Assembly (NCBI GenBank): GCA_018396535.1
Contig: JAGTQC010000003.1
Span: forward strand, 112,052 to 176,051
Length of the DNA stretch: 64,000 nt
Source: Candidatus Bathyarchaeota archaeon
Lineage (GTDB): Archaea; Thermoproteota; CALKCG01; B24; DRYS01
Direction of reading: 5' to 3'
In this document: piece by piece, positions 18,183 through 26,689 of the stretch
How the letters are laid out: each line of letters begins with the position of its first letter
How positions within the stretch are numbered: the stretch's first letter is position 1
The notes under the pieces: model-generated
What the model was told of the DNA's origin: nothing
What the model saw: only the letters and a program-made list of their open reading frames with translations
Databases searched by the model: none
Program-made: the position numbers and the translations under genes

Positions 18183-19286
18183 CTAAATCCAGATTACAGG
18201 TGTTATCCCGAATACTCCTAGATCGACTCTATCTCCCTGCTCGACTCCAGGATACAGTATAACTCTTAAACCTATAGGTCTACCTTTAAGCCTACTCACC
18301 TCGTACAGATCTAGCATTACACCCTCCAACACCTTCTCAGATATATCGATCGGTATGACCACCATATCGACACCCGCTACACAGAAGCATGAAAGAGCTA
18401 CTAGATCCCTTAATCTAAGCATACCCTCACATACCCTCTCCTTAAGTATATTATCCTCAGCTACAGGCAGCATTATTTCGCAAAATCCTGTAGAGGATAT
18501 ACTACACTCGCTAGCTATTCTACGTATGAAGTGGTTAATCTTAGAGATTGTATGCATAGATCCAGGGCTTGGTAGGGCTACCCCAGATAATTCTTCTACG
18601 AGTAGAGCTACAGAATCATCCATCCATGGGGATAGCGAGTAATCTAATCCATAGTAGTCTACACCAATCCTCGAAGCTATACGCTTACCTATGGACTCTG
18701 TTTCTGATAATATCCTACGAACTGCTTCGCTCATACCATTCACCCCTCCACCCCTATAAGCTTCGATTAGATCTCTAGCATAGAGTAAGGCTAATGCAAC
18801 CCCCTCCCCACGCTTCACATTCATAGATAATGGAAAATACGGTGTGAGAAGATCATCTCCTCCAAATAGTATAGCGATTTTAGTCAGCAATATAGGATCT
18901 CTATACGAAATCTTCTTCAACAACCTTACGATCCTACCATAATATTCAGGTGATCCAGGTTTAATCGAAGTATATACGCCTATAGTAGATAAATCCTCCG
19001 CTATCATTGGATCATCGTTTGTTGCATCGTATACGAACCCTGATACCATACTAATACCGATACTCTCGCACACCTCTCTAACTATCCTTGCTATAATAGT
19101 CTTCCCTCCACTAGTATGTAGATGCGATAGAGATATCCTTACACCTCTATCCCATATAACTCCTCTAGATCTAAAATCATCTATAGCCTCTAGGAAGGAT
19201 TGAATTCTACTTTCAAGATATTCCCTTATAGCCAGCGGGCCCCTATCCGCTAGATCTAGAAATAGAGTTACCGCTCTTACCTTCAA
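18183..19286 (-). CDS. DUF711/UPF0210 family protein inside the purine operon
   Basis: A 367-residue protein that I assign to DUF711 (UPF0210), a family of unknown function whose fold is related to glycyl-radical enzymes such as pyruvate formate-lyase. Matching regions are 'DYSLSPWMDDSVALLVEELSG' (in two adjoining parts) and 'PSPGSMHTISKINHFIRR'. It lacks the glycyl-radical loop, so radical chemistry is not implied. It starts with a TTG at 19286, 8 nt after the purS fusion gene, and ends 27 nt before purL, so it is firmly in the operon. A role in purine or one-carbon supply is inferred from context only. Confidence 0.7.
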   Translation of the reverse strand: MKVRAVTLFLDLADRGPLAIREYLESRIQSFLEAIDDFRSRGVIWDRGVRISLSHLHTSGGKTIIARIVREVCESIGISMVSGFVYDATNDDPMIAEDLSTIGVYTSIKPGSPEYYGRIVRLLKKISYRDPILLTKIAILFGGDDLLTPYFPLSMNVKRGEGVALALLYARDLIEAYRGGGVNGMSEAVRRILSETESIGKRIASRIGVDYYGLDYSLSPWMDDSVALLVEELSGVALPSPGSMHTISKINHFIRRIASECSISSTGFCEIMLPVAEDNILKERVCEGMLRLRDLVALSCFCVAGVDMVVIPIDISEKVLEGVMLDLYEVSRLKGRPIGLRVILYPGVEQGDRVDLGVFGITPVIWI

Positions 19287-19294
19287 GTCTAAAT

Positions 19295-19780
19295 TTACAC
19301 CGGTGGAAGTATCTTATAATCGTGTATTATAGGATTTGCTAAACATCTTCTAGCGACTAATTCAACTTTATCATAATTTAAGCATCCATTAAGAACGTAT
19401 AGCGTGAAAGTCTCTGCATGCGATAACCTATCGATACCTATGATTCTCGAAGCTTCTAATACGCTAGAAGCTAGGCTATCGAATACACCAGGTTTATACT
19501 TAACCTCTATAATCCATCCATCTAGTCTTATATTGGATTCACCTTCTAGAAAGTATACATACTCTTGGATTATAGGATCATGAAGGAGCTCCTCGCATAT
19601 CAATTTAACATCATCCTCGGAAAGATCCCCATCTAATCTAAAGCCTTGAATAACCTTCACCTTCTCAACCCCCTTTACATCCATATCCCTTATCTCCCAC
19701 TGTATCCTCATGCTAACTGGATCTAGTGTATCCTGCTTATAACTAACATAGACTCTCCAAACTCTATGAGTATCTTGCAT
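19295..19780 (-). CDS. purS: FGAM synthase subunit PurS, tandem-domain fusion
   Basis: PurS bridges PurL and PurQ. A normal PurS is ~80 residues; this gene encodes 161. It reads as two PurS-like halves, roughly residues 1-80 ('YVSYKQDTLDPVSMRI' to 'HDPIIQEYVYFL') and 81-161 ('IEVKYKPGVFDSLASSV' to 'ANPIIHDYKILPPV'). Both halves end with the same 'xxPIIxxY' element, and the order beta-Asp-helix is repeated. PurS acts as a dimer, so the fusion can supply both protomers in one chain, as the N-terminal region of large PurL does. Gap to folC is 5 nt. Confidence 0.8.
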   Translation of the reverse strand: MQDTHRVWRVYVSYKQDTLDPVSMRIQWEIRDMDVKGVEKVKVIQGFRLDGDLSEDDVKLICEELLHDPIIQEYVYFLEGESNIRLDGWIIEVKYKPGVFDSLASSVLEASRIIGIDRLSHAETFTLYVLNGCLNYDKVELVARRCLANPIIHDYKILPPV

Positions 19781-19785
19781 AGCAG

Positions 19786-21135
19786 TTATACCCCCTCATT
19801 TAAGCTTCTACCTAAAATCGTATTCCTAGGAAACCATATCTCCCTAGCTTCACCTACTGTAAAAACCGATCCTGTAACAAGTATAACATCATCTTCCGAT
19901 GAGAGCTTTTTTGCCATCATAACAGCATCCTTTACATCCTCCACCACCATAGCCTTCCTACCGTAAAACTCTGCTCTAGACGCCAATATATTAGGATCTA
20001 AACCCCTACCCATAACCTTATGTCTACACGCGATTACCATATCTGAAAAGCTACAAAACTCTCTCATCATACTCTCATAATCCTTATCGGAAGATATACC
20101 GACAACTAGTATCACCCTTCTACTTGAGAATAATCTTTCAAACTCCCTTCTAATAGCTGAAGCAGCTCTAGGATCCTTAGCACAATCCAGTATGATCATA
20201 GGCTTTCGTTCGACTATCTCAAACCTACCAGGCCAGAAAGCATTCCCTAACCCTCTCCTAATAGATTCCTCATGTACCTCGATCCCCCTTAACGAAAGGA
20301 GCTCGATAGCACCTACAGCTGTAGCGGCGTTGACTACTTGATGTAACCCTATCATACTTAGGGTTAAATCTTCATATATACCCAGTAAACCCTTCAGATC
20401 GAATACCTCTCCATCTAATCCAGCAGATTTTATGGTAAATACCAAATCTCTACAAACCTCTACGAGCTTTGCTCTCCTCCTTTGAGCTATCATCTCTAGT
20501 ACTCTTAGTGCTTCGATCTTATCAGCAGCTGTGATAGCTAGTCCTTCACGCTTAATTATACCTCCCTTCTCCCTAGCTATCTTATCTACGGTATTCCCTA
20601 GTATATGTGTATGTTCTAGATCTACATTAGTTATGACAGAGACTAGGGGGTTTAAGACATTAGTAGCATCGAGACGTCCTCCAAGACCAACCTCTACCAC
20701 TGCTATATCCACCTTCTCCTCTTCGAATAGTTTAAACGCTATAGCAACCGTAACCTCAAAAAATGAAGGTCTACCATAACGTTTACATCTACTCATCCTC
20801 TCTACGTATGGTAGTATCTCCTCGCATACTTCTAACAGTTTATCCTCCCTTATTGGTTTACCATCTACTACAAACCTCTCCGTATAACTTGATAGATGAG
20901 GTTTGGTAAACATCCCTACATGGAAACCTTCTTCTAGGAGTATGGAGGCTATCATCGATACAGTAGACCCTTTCCCGTTAGTACCTCCTACAAGTATAGA
21001 GTCAAACTTCTCATGCGGATTATCTACAAGTTTAAGTAGTCGCTTTATATTTCTCAGATCAAATTTAGCTCTATCCCTTCTAAGATTGTATATATAGTTT
21101 ACAATTTGATCATAATCAGTTATATTGTACGCCAT
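19786..21135 (-). CDS. folC: Folylpolyglutamate/dihydrofolate synthase-type ligase FolC
   Basis: Mur-ligase family enzyme adding glutamate to a folate-type carrier. ATP loop 'VGGTNGKGSTVSMI', 'FTKPHLSSYTERF', 'EVGLGGRLDATN' and 'HTHILGNTVDKIAREKGGI' are clear. I favour the ATG at 21135 (GGTGAT just upstream); a TTG at 21156 would overlap purN by 4 bp. About 449 residues. Its place between purN and purS suggests it elongates the pterin cofactor used by GlyA, FolD and PurN. Confidence 0.9.
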   Translation of the reverse strand: MAYNITDYDQIVNYIYNLRRDRAKFDLRNIKRLLKLVDNPHEKFDSILVGGTNGKGSTVSMIASILLEEGFHVGMFTKPHLSSYTERFVVDGKPIREDKLLEVCEEILPYVERMSRCKRYGRPSFFEVTVAIAFKLFEEEKVDIAVVEVGLGGRLDATNVLNPLVSVITNVDLEHTHILGNTVDKIAREKGGIIKREGLAITAADKIEALRVLEMIAQRRRAKLVEVCRDLVFTIKSAGLDGEVFDLKGLLGIYEDLTLSMIGLHQVVNAATAVGAIELLSLRGIEVHEESIRRGLGNAFWPGRFEIVERKPMIILDCAKDPRAASAIRREFERLFSSRRVILVVGISSDKDYESMMREFCSFSDMVIACRHKVMGRGLDPNILASRAEFYGRKAMVVEDVKDAVMMAKKLSSEDDVILVTGSVFTVGEAREIWFPRNTILGRSLNEGV

Positions 21136-21152
21136 AGAATCACCAATATTAG

Positions 21153-21809
21153 TCAACCATAATTTAATATCTTAACACGACGCCCTTCAATCCTTATTAT
21201 TCTCTCCTGAAAAATCTTTATAGCTTCGATTAAAGCCTCCTGCTCCTTCTCCTGAACCTTAGCTTTAAGAGTTAACGGCGTATCATCATCGCTTACTTCT
21301 ACAACCTTCTGTATAAGTATCGGTCCAGTATCAACCCCTTCATCGACAAAGTGTAGTGTACATCCTGTAACTTTAACACCGTAATCTAGAATAGCTTTAT
21401 GAACTTCTAGATCCATACCTCCGGAGAAAGCCGGTAATAGAGATGGATGAATATTGAGTATCCTCCATCTAAATCTATCTACGAAAAACTTACTGAGTAT
21501 CCTCATATATCCTATGAGCAATACTAGGTCTATCGGCCCCCTCTTTTCAAGCTCGCCTACGATGATCTTATCATACTCCTCTCTCGAAAGACCCTTAGGA
21601 TCGATGAATATCGCTTCTATTCCGTTCATCCTAGCTCTCTCTAGTATATACGCATTCCTCCTATCGCTTATAACACACACTATCTCTGCATAAAGCTCTC
21701 CACTCTTTATAGAATCTATTATCGCTTGTAGATCAGTCCCCCTAGTGGATCCTAAGACTGCTATTCTTAATGGTCTATCCTTGACTGGGTATATGACATT
21801 TGATTCCAA
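21153..21809 (-). CDS. purN: Phosphoribosylglycinamide formyltransferase PurN
   Basis: Transfers a formyl group from 10-formyl-tetrahydrofolate to GAR, 218 residues. The catalytic set is visible: Asn and His in 'NIHPSLLPAF' and Asp in 'DEGVDTGPI'; the phosphate-binding region is 'VLGSTRGTDLQAI'. The TTG start at 21809 lies 1 nt after the folD stop. The presence of PurN, rather than formate-using PurT, shows that this organism makes purines with a formyl-pterin donor. Confidence 0.94.
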   Translation of the reverse strand: MESNVIYPVKDRPLRIAVLGSTRGTDLQAIIDSIKSGELYAEIVCVISDRRNAYILERARMNGIEAIFIDPKGLSREEYDKIIVGELEKRGPIDLVLLIGYMRILSKFFVDRFRWRILNIHPSLLPAFSGGMDLEVHKAILDYGVKVTGCTLHFVDEGVDTGPILIQKVVEVSDDDTPLTLKAKVQEKEQEALIEAIKIFQERIIRIEGRRVKILNYG

Positions 21810-21810
21810 T

Positions 21811-22647
21811 CTACATCAACCCCTGGAGCTTCATAGCTTGGAAGAGGTTATCTACAACCATAGCTACAGTTACCGGACCTACACCTCCAGGTACTGGTGT
21901 TATCATCGAAGCTTTACATCCGACATTCTTGAAATCGACATCGCCTACTATTCTCCCCTCAACTCTGGATATACCTACATCCACCACTACAGCCCCATCA
22001 CGTACCATAGAAGCCTTTATGAGCAGTGGAACACCAGTAGCTGATACGAGGATATCCGCATTAGAGGTATGCGATGGTAGATTTCTAGTTTTAGCATGAC
22101 ATATAGATACTGTCGCAAACCTATTCGTTAAAACCATTGAGAGAGGTTTGCCTACAAGTATGCTATTGCTTACTACACATACCTCAGCCCCTTCTAATTC
22201 CACACTATAGTACTCCAGTATTTTCACAACAGCTCTAGCTCCGCATGGTACTAGAGTCTCATCTCCATGCATAAGCTTACCTAGATTAACAGGTGTTAAC
22301 CCATCCACATCTTTGCTCGGATCTAGGATAGAGAATACTCTATAAGGATCGATATGTTTAGGTAGTGGTAGCTGTACCAATATTCCGTTAATGCTTGTAT
22401 CATCGTTTAGAGATCCTATTATCTCGAGAAGAGTTTTGAGGTCGATCGAATCTGGCTTACGTATAACTATAACGTCTATACCAACTTTTTCGCAATAACT
22501 AACCTTATTCTTGACGAATAGTTTTGAAGCTGGATCATCACCTACCATAACTATAGATAGTCTTGGTTTTAGCCCTCTATGGGCTAACTCTAACACGTTC
22601 TCTCTATGTATCCTACACATATAATCTGCTATAATTCTACCATCCAT
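21811..22647 (-). CDS. folD: Methylene-tetrahydrofolate dehydrogenase/cyclohydrolase FolD
   Basis: Bifunctional interconversion of methylene- and formyl-tetrahydrofolate. Landmarks are 'NGILVQLPLPKHID', 'NSILVGKPLSMVL' and 'ITPVPGGVGPVTVAM'. Start chosen at the ATG at 22647 (AAGGT 8 nt upstream, past the glyA stop); an in-frame ATG at 22677 overlaps glyA by 20 bp. Oddity: in the active-site segment 'DDPASKLFVKNK' the usual tyrosine is Phe, while the catalytic Lys four residues later is kept. This might alter the cyclohydrolase step. Supplies PurN. Confidence 0.93.
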   Translation of the reverse strand: MDGRIIADYMCRIHRENVLELAHRGLKPRLSIVMVGDDPASKLFVKNKVSYCEKVGIDVIVIRKPDSIDLKTLLEIIGSLNDDTSINGILVQLPLPKHIDPYRVFSILDPSKDVDGLTPVNLGKLMHGDETLVPCGARAVVKILEYYSVELEGAEVCVVSNSILVGKPLSMVLTNRFATVSICHAKTRNLPSHTSNADILVSATGVPLLIKASMVRDGAVVVDVGISRVEGRIVGDVDFKNVGCKASMITPVPGGVGPVTVAMVVDNLFQAMKLQGLM

Positions 22648-22657
22648 AATCTTAACC

Positions 22658-23887
22658 TTACTTTGTTGTCCAATCATAGATTGGAAACCTCCTACACATA
22701 TCCACTACGTCTTTTCTCACATCCTCTATAGCAGCTTGGTCACCATTATTCCTTATAACATGGTCTATCATCTTAGCGATATCAACCATCTCGCACTCAG
22801 TCATACCCCTAGCTGCTACACAGGGTGTTCCAAGTCTTAGACCGCTAGTAATATATGGAGGTTTATCATCGTATGGTACGAGATTCCTATTAACATATAT
22901 TAATGCCTTCTCTAACATCTTTTGAGCTTTAAGTCCACTCATACCTTTACTCCTTAGATCAACCAACAGTAGATGGTTATCCGTTCCACCGCTAACAATT
23001 CTATAACCTCTATCTAATAGACTTGAAGCTAGAGCTTTAGCATCCCGTACTATTAGGCGTTGATACTCTCTAAACTCTTCTGTAGCCGCTAATTTGAAAC
23101 ATACAGCTTTAGCTGCAATTATATGCATTAAAGGCCCGCTTTGTATACCTGGGAATACTGCCCTATCTACAGCTTCACTCCACTCTTTACGACAGAGTAT
23201 AAACCCGCCTCTAGGACCTCTCAAAGTTTTCTGCGTAGTAGATGTAACGAAATCCGCATATGGTGTTGGATTCATATGTATTCCAGCTGCTACAAGCCCA
23301 GCAATATGTGCCATATCGACCATAAATAGTGCTCCTACCTCATCACATATTTCTCTGAATCTTTTAAAATCTATCTCCCTAGGATACGCACTTGCTCCAG
23401 CGATGATTAGTTTAGGCTTATACTCCCTAGCGATACTCTCTATCTCATCGTAATCTAAAACTTCTGTACTTCTATTTACGCCATAGAATGCGAATTTGTA
23501 AAAAATACCTGAAAAGTTTATAGGACTTCCATGGGTTAAGTGACCTCCATGTGCTAGATCCATAGCTAGTACTCTATCTCTAGGCTTTAACGCTGCAAGA
23601 TATACGGCTTGATTAGCCTGACTACCTGAATGAGGTTGAACATTAGCGTGCTCCGCACCGAATAATCTCTTCGCTCTCTCTACAGCTATCCTTTCTATTT
23701 CATCGTAGTATTCGCATCCACTATAATATCTCTTCCCAGGGTATCCCTCTGCATACTTATTAGTTAGTAGGCTTGCCTGTGCTTCTATAACTGCTTCGAA
23801 TGCATAGTTCTCAGATGCTATAAGATCTATACCATACACCTGTCTTTCACATTCTTTCGTAATCAATTCTGCTATCTCTGGATCCAC
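22658..23887 (-). CDS. glyA: Serine hydroxymethyltransferase GlyA
   Basis: PLP enzyme moving the serine hydroxymethyl group to a tetrahydropterin. It keeps '[13 protein letters not shown]' with the catalytic Glu, '[12 protein letters not shown]' and the PLP lysine in '[12 protein letters not shown]'. The GTG at 23887 gives 409 residues. The frame stays open upstream to the purD stop and encodes a family-like N-terminus ('[15 protein letters not shown]') preceded by an AGAGGGGG ribosome-binding sequence, but with no ATG, GTG or TTG at the right place. The true start may be a rare codon near 23917. Second gene set feeding PurN. Confidence 0.94.
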   Translation of the reverse strand: MDPEIAELITKECERQVYGIDLIASENYAFEAVIEAQASLLTNKYAEGYPGKRYYSGCEYYDEIERIAVERAKRLFGAEHANVQPHSGSQANQAVYLAALKPRDRVLAMDLAHGGHLTHGSPINFSGIFYKFAFYGVNRSTEVLDYDEIESIAREYKPKLIIAGASAYPREIDFKRFREICDEVGALFMVDMAHIAGLVAAGIHMNPTPYADFVTSTTQKTLRGPRGGFILCRKEWSEAVDRAVFPGIQSGPLMHIIAAKAVCFKLAATEEFREYQRLIVRDAKALASSLLDRGYRIVSGGTDNHLLLVDLRSKGMSGLKAQKMLEKALIYVNRNLVPYDDKPPYITSGLRLGTPCVAARGMTECEMVDIAKMIDHVIRNNGDQAAIEDVRKDVVDMCRRFPIYDWTTK

Positions 23888-23932
23888 ATCGACAAGTTTC
23901 AGAGCATGCTTTACGATAGCCCAGCACCCCCT

Positions 23933-25402
23933 CTACAACTCTATCTTTCCTCTACCTGGTATCCAATCTATACTACGGCCTAGCATACCCTTCCTCTCTC
24001 TATACTGGTATATCTCGCGTACAAGGTCTGCTAGAATCCTCCTCTTCTCTAAAAGTCTAGGAGTACCTATGTCGCTTCTATGGAATAGTCTCCATCCATC
24101 TAAAAGCCTCACGTAGGATATACATCGTTCAGCTATTTCCGAAGCTTCCTCTATACTATCAGCTTCAGCGTATATTTCACATGCTCTAGATCCACCTGTT
24201 AAGAGCTTTCCATCAACCATATCTACAGAGCTCCAGAAAAGCTTTCCCCCCCTCCTAGTTATAGCCTCCTCATCCACAGCTACGGGATGGCCCCTCGCTA
24301 GATCTCTTCTATCAGGATAACCTAATGGAGCTATACATTTAACTACTGTAGCTTTTTCGCGAAATTCGAGTTTAATCTTCGAAAGCTTCCGCTCGAGTAT
24401 AGCTTCGCATATCTCTACCATATCTGTTTCAAGTATTGGAAGGATATTCTCCCCTTCCGGCTGCCCGAATCGGCTATACATCTCTATTATTGTTGGACCC
24501 CACTTATCTGTTAACATCATCTGCCCAGCGATTACCCCACGATAAAGCTCACCTGTCTCACTCTGTACAGCTTCGACCATTTTCCTAACGATCTCAACTG
24601 ATCTATAGTATTCCTCCATAGTTATGAATGGTAGGGTTAATCCTTTACCACATATAGAACCCATACCACCAGTTTCAGGTCCTAGATCATCCTCATATGC
24701 ATGTTTATTATCCTGGACTAGGGGCATGGGAAGTATGGTCTCCCCATCGCTAAAGCATTGAAGTGTATATTCAGGCCCCTCAACCTTCTCTTCCAGTAGG
24801 ATTTTCTCCTCTACATCTCTATAGTCTCTCATATGCTCTTTAACAACTCTCTCAGCATGTTTAGCTTTGACATCCCTCTTCTCTCTAGAAAGGTATACAT
24901 GCATATCCGCTATAACCTTGACACCTTTACCTCCAGCTTGCCTAGCAGGCTTTATAGCTAAGCTCTCAGCATACTCGCTTATGTACGCTATAGCATCCTC
25001 TATGTTTTTGAATGCTTTAAATCTAAGCCTTCCTGGAATTTCATACTTCCACATAAGCTTTCTCATATAGGCTTTAGACATCTCTACTTCAGCTACAGCT
25101 TTACGTGCACCTATACACCCTATACCTCTTCGTTCAACCTCATCAGCTACTCCATGGAATAGAGGCTCCTCAGGACCTACGAATACAAAATCCACGTTCA
25201 GCTCTTCAGCATAGTCTGCCACCTGTACAGGATCTATCGGGGAGCCTCTACGATACCTACCCATGCTCTGTTCGCATATCCTAGCTATCCCAGGGTTGAT
25301 GAGATGCATTAAAGCATAGATTCTAGGCTCCTTTACGCTTCTGGCTAATGCTTCTGCTATCGCATGTTCTCTAGATCCATCACCTACGAGTAGAATTTTC
25401 AT
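23933..25402 (-). CDS. purD: Phosphoribosylamine-glycine ligase PurD
   Basis: ATP-grasp enzyme making GAR from phosphoribosylamine and glycine, 489 residues, the longer archaeal type. Seen are 'GDGSREHAIAEAL', 'KPARQAGGKGVKVI', 'EEKVEGPEYTLQ', 'GPETGGMGSICG' and 'IEMYSRFGQPEGENIL'. The ATG lies directly against the purF1 stop, so the two are coupled. Its substrate is made by the PurF pair and its glycine by GlyA next door. Confidence 0.95.
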   Translation of the reverse strand: MKILLVGDGSREHAIAEALARSVKEPRIYALMHLINPGIARICEQSMGRYRRGSPIDPVQVADYAEELNVDFVFVGPEEPLFHGVADEVERRGIGCIGARKAVAEVEMSKAYMRKLMWKYEIPGRLRFKAFKNIEDAIAYISEYAESLAIKPARQAGGKGVKVIADMHVYLSREKRDVKAKHAERVVKEHMRDYRDVEEKILLEEKVEGPEYTLQCFSDGETILPMPLVQDNKHAYEDDLGPETGGMGSICGKGLTLPFITMEEYYRSVEIVRKMVEAVQSETGELYRGVIAGQMMLTDKWGPTIIEMYSRFGQPEGENILPILETDMVEICEAILERKLSKIKLEFREKATVVKCIAPLGYPDRRDLARGHPVAVDEEAITRRGGKLFWSSVDMVDGKLLTGGSRACEIYAEADSIEEASEIAERCISYVRLLDGWRLFHRSDIGTPRLLEKRRILADLVREIYQYRERKGMLGRSIDWIPGRGKIEL

Positions 25403-26689
25403 CTAGCTACCTCCACCATCTGGATATACGCCTGTAAAACATCCAAGGCATAGTGAATCTTTAGTTAAGCCTATAGCTTCTACAAGCCTATCCACAGGTA
25501 GGTAACTGAAACTATCTGCACCTATAACATCTGCTATTTCCTCAGGTGTTAATGCCCTACCTATAAGTTCATCCTCTGGTGGGACAGCTGTGCCATAAGG
25601 GCATCTAGCCTTTATAGCAGGGCTACCTATCCTAACATGAACTTCCTTAGCCCCCCTCTTCCTGAGTATATATACGGTATTCCTTAGCGTAGTACCCCTT
25701 ACAACGCTATCATCTATCAAAACAACTCTCCTACCTCTTACGGCACTCCTAATAGGGTTTAGTTTAAGCTGAACACCCATCAATCTCTCAATCTCCGTAG
25801 GCCTTATAGCTGTTCTCATACTTCTTCCAGTCCTATAGAACCCCATTTCTACAGGTATACCTCTAGCTTGAGCATAAGCCATAGCGAATGGTATCGCAGT
25901 CTCTGGTACACCTATAACTACGTCAGCATCTACAGGATCGATATCAGATAAAAATACCCCTATCTTCTTCCTAACATCGTAAACATGTATACCGTTGATT
26001 ATGGAATCTGGCCTAGCATAGTAGACATACTCGAATGAACAGTAGGCTCTCATTCCACTATTTACAACATTTCTCCTTACATCAAACTTCTCGATAACGA
26101 ATACCTCACCGGGCTCTATATCTCTAGATAGATCGGCTCCGACTACGTCTAAAGCAGAAGATTCTGAAGCTAGTATAGCTAGATCGAATCCAAGCCCACC
26201 TATACATAGAGGTTTAACACCTAGTTTGTCTCTTGCTGCCATCATACGTCCATCGCTAGTAATGCATACAAAGCTATACCCTCCCCTAAACTTCTCGATC
26301 GTCGCCTCTCCAGCTTGCTCTGCATTATTCTCTATAAGCTTACTTAGTAAGAATTCCGCCATCCCACGGAAGTTTGCATTGATTAAACCTCCCGAAGCAT
26401 ATAGGATAAGAGTTAATCCATTCTTGGATACGATTAGAGGTCTCCCCATTTTCTTGCTAGTAGCTGTACACCCGCATCCTACGTATCCTTTAAGCCTACT
26501 AATACTGGTTTCTGTGAACCCCTCTTCAACTAAGCCCGCCACTGTCTTAGTATATATCCCCCCTTCCTTCCATGTCGTTATGGAGCTATACTCTTGTCCT
26601 CTATGCTGAAGCCCCATTAGCCCATAGTATATGAATCTAGATACTGACCATAAGTCATCGAATGCATATATGCCTAGAATACCACTCAC
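25403..26689 (-). CDS. PurF paralogue with inactive glutaminase half (purF1)
   Basis: A 428-residue homologue of amidophosphoribosyltransferase. The phosphoribosyl half is well kept, with the PRPP loop 'VVLIDDSVVRGTT'. The N-terminal glutaminase half is not. The nucleophile cysteine that should follow Met is Ser2 ('MSGILGIYAF' against 'CGVFGI'). The 'RYST', 'NGN' and 'TSDxEV' elements present in the neighbouring PurF are missing or scrambled, although 'LQHRGQE' survives. It should not make ammonia from glutamine. It overlaps the intact PurF gene by 4 bp, suggesting a mixed complex or a regulatory PRPP sensor; that is inference. Confidence 0.85.
   Translation of the reverse strand: MSGILGIYAFDDLWSVSRFIYYGLMGLQHRGQEYSSITTWKEGGIYTKTVAGLVEEGFTETSISRLKGYVGCGCTATSKKMGRPLIVSKNGLTLILYASGGLINANFRGMAEFLLSKLIENNAEQAGEATIEKFRGGYSFVCITSDGRMMAARDKLGVKPLCIGGLGFDLAILASESSALDVVGADLSRDIEPGEVFVIEKFDVRRNVVNSGMRAYCSFEYVYYARPDSIINGIHVYDVRKKIGVFLSDIDPVDADVVIGVPETAIPFAMAYAQARGIPVEMGFYRTGRSMRTAIRPTEIERLMGVQLKLNPIRSAVRGRRVVLIDDSVVRGTTLRNTVYILRKRGAKEVHVRIGSPAIKARCPYGTAVPPEDELIGRALTPEEIADVIGADSFSYLPVDRLVEAIGLTKDSLCLGCFTGVYPDGGGS

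Noticed and set aside
18183..19286. Glycyl-radical enzyme (pyruvate formate-lyase)
   Set aside because: Too short and without the C-terminal glycyl-radical loop; only the DUF711 family match is supported.
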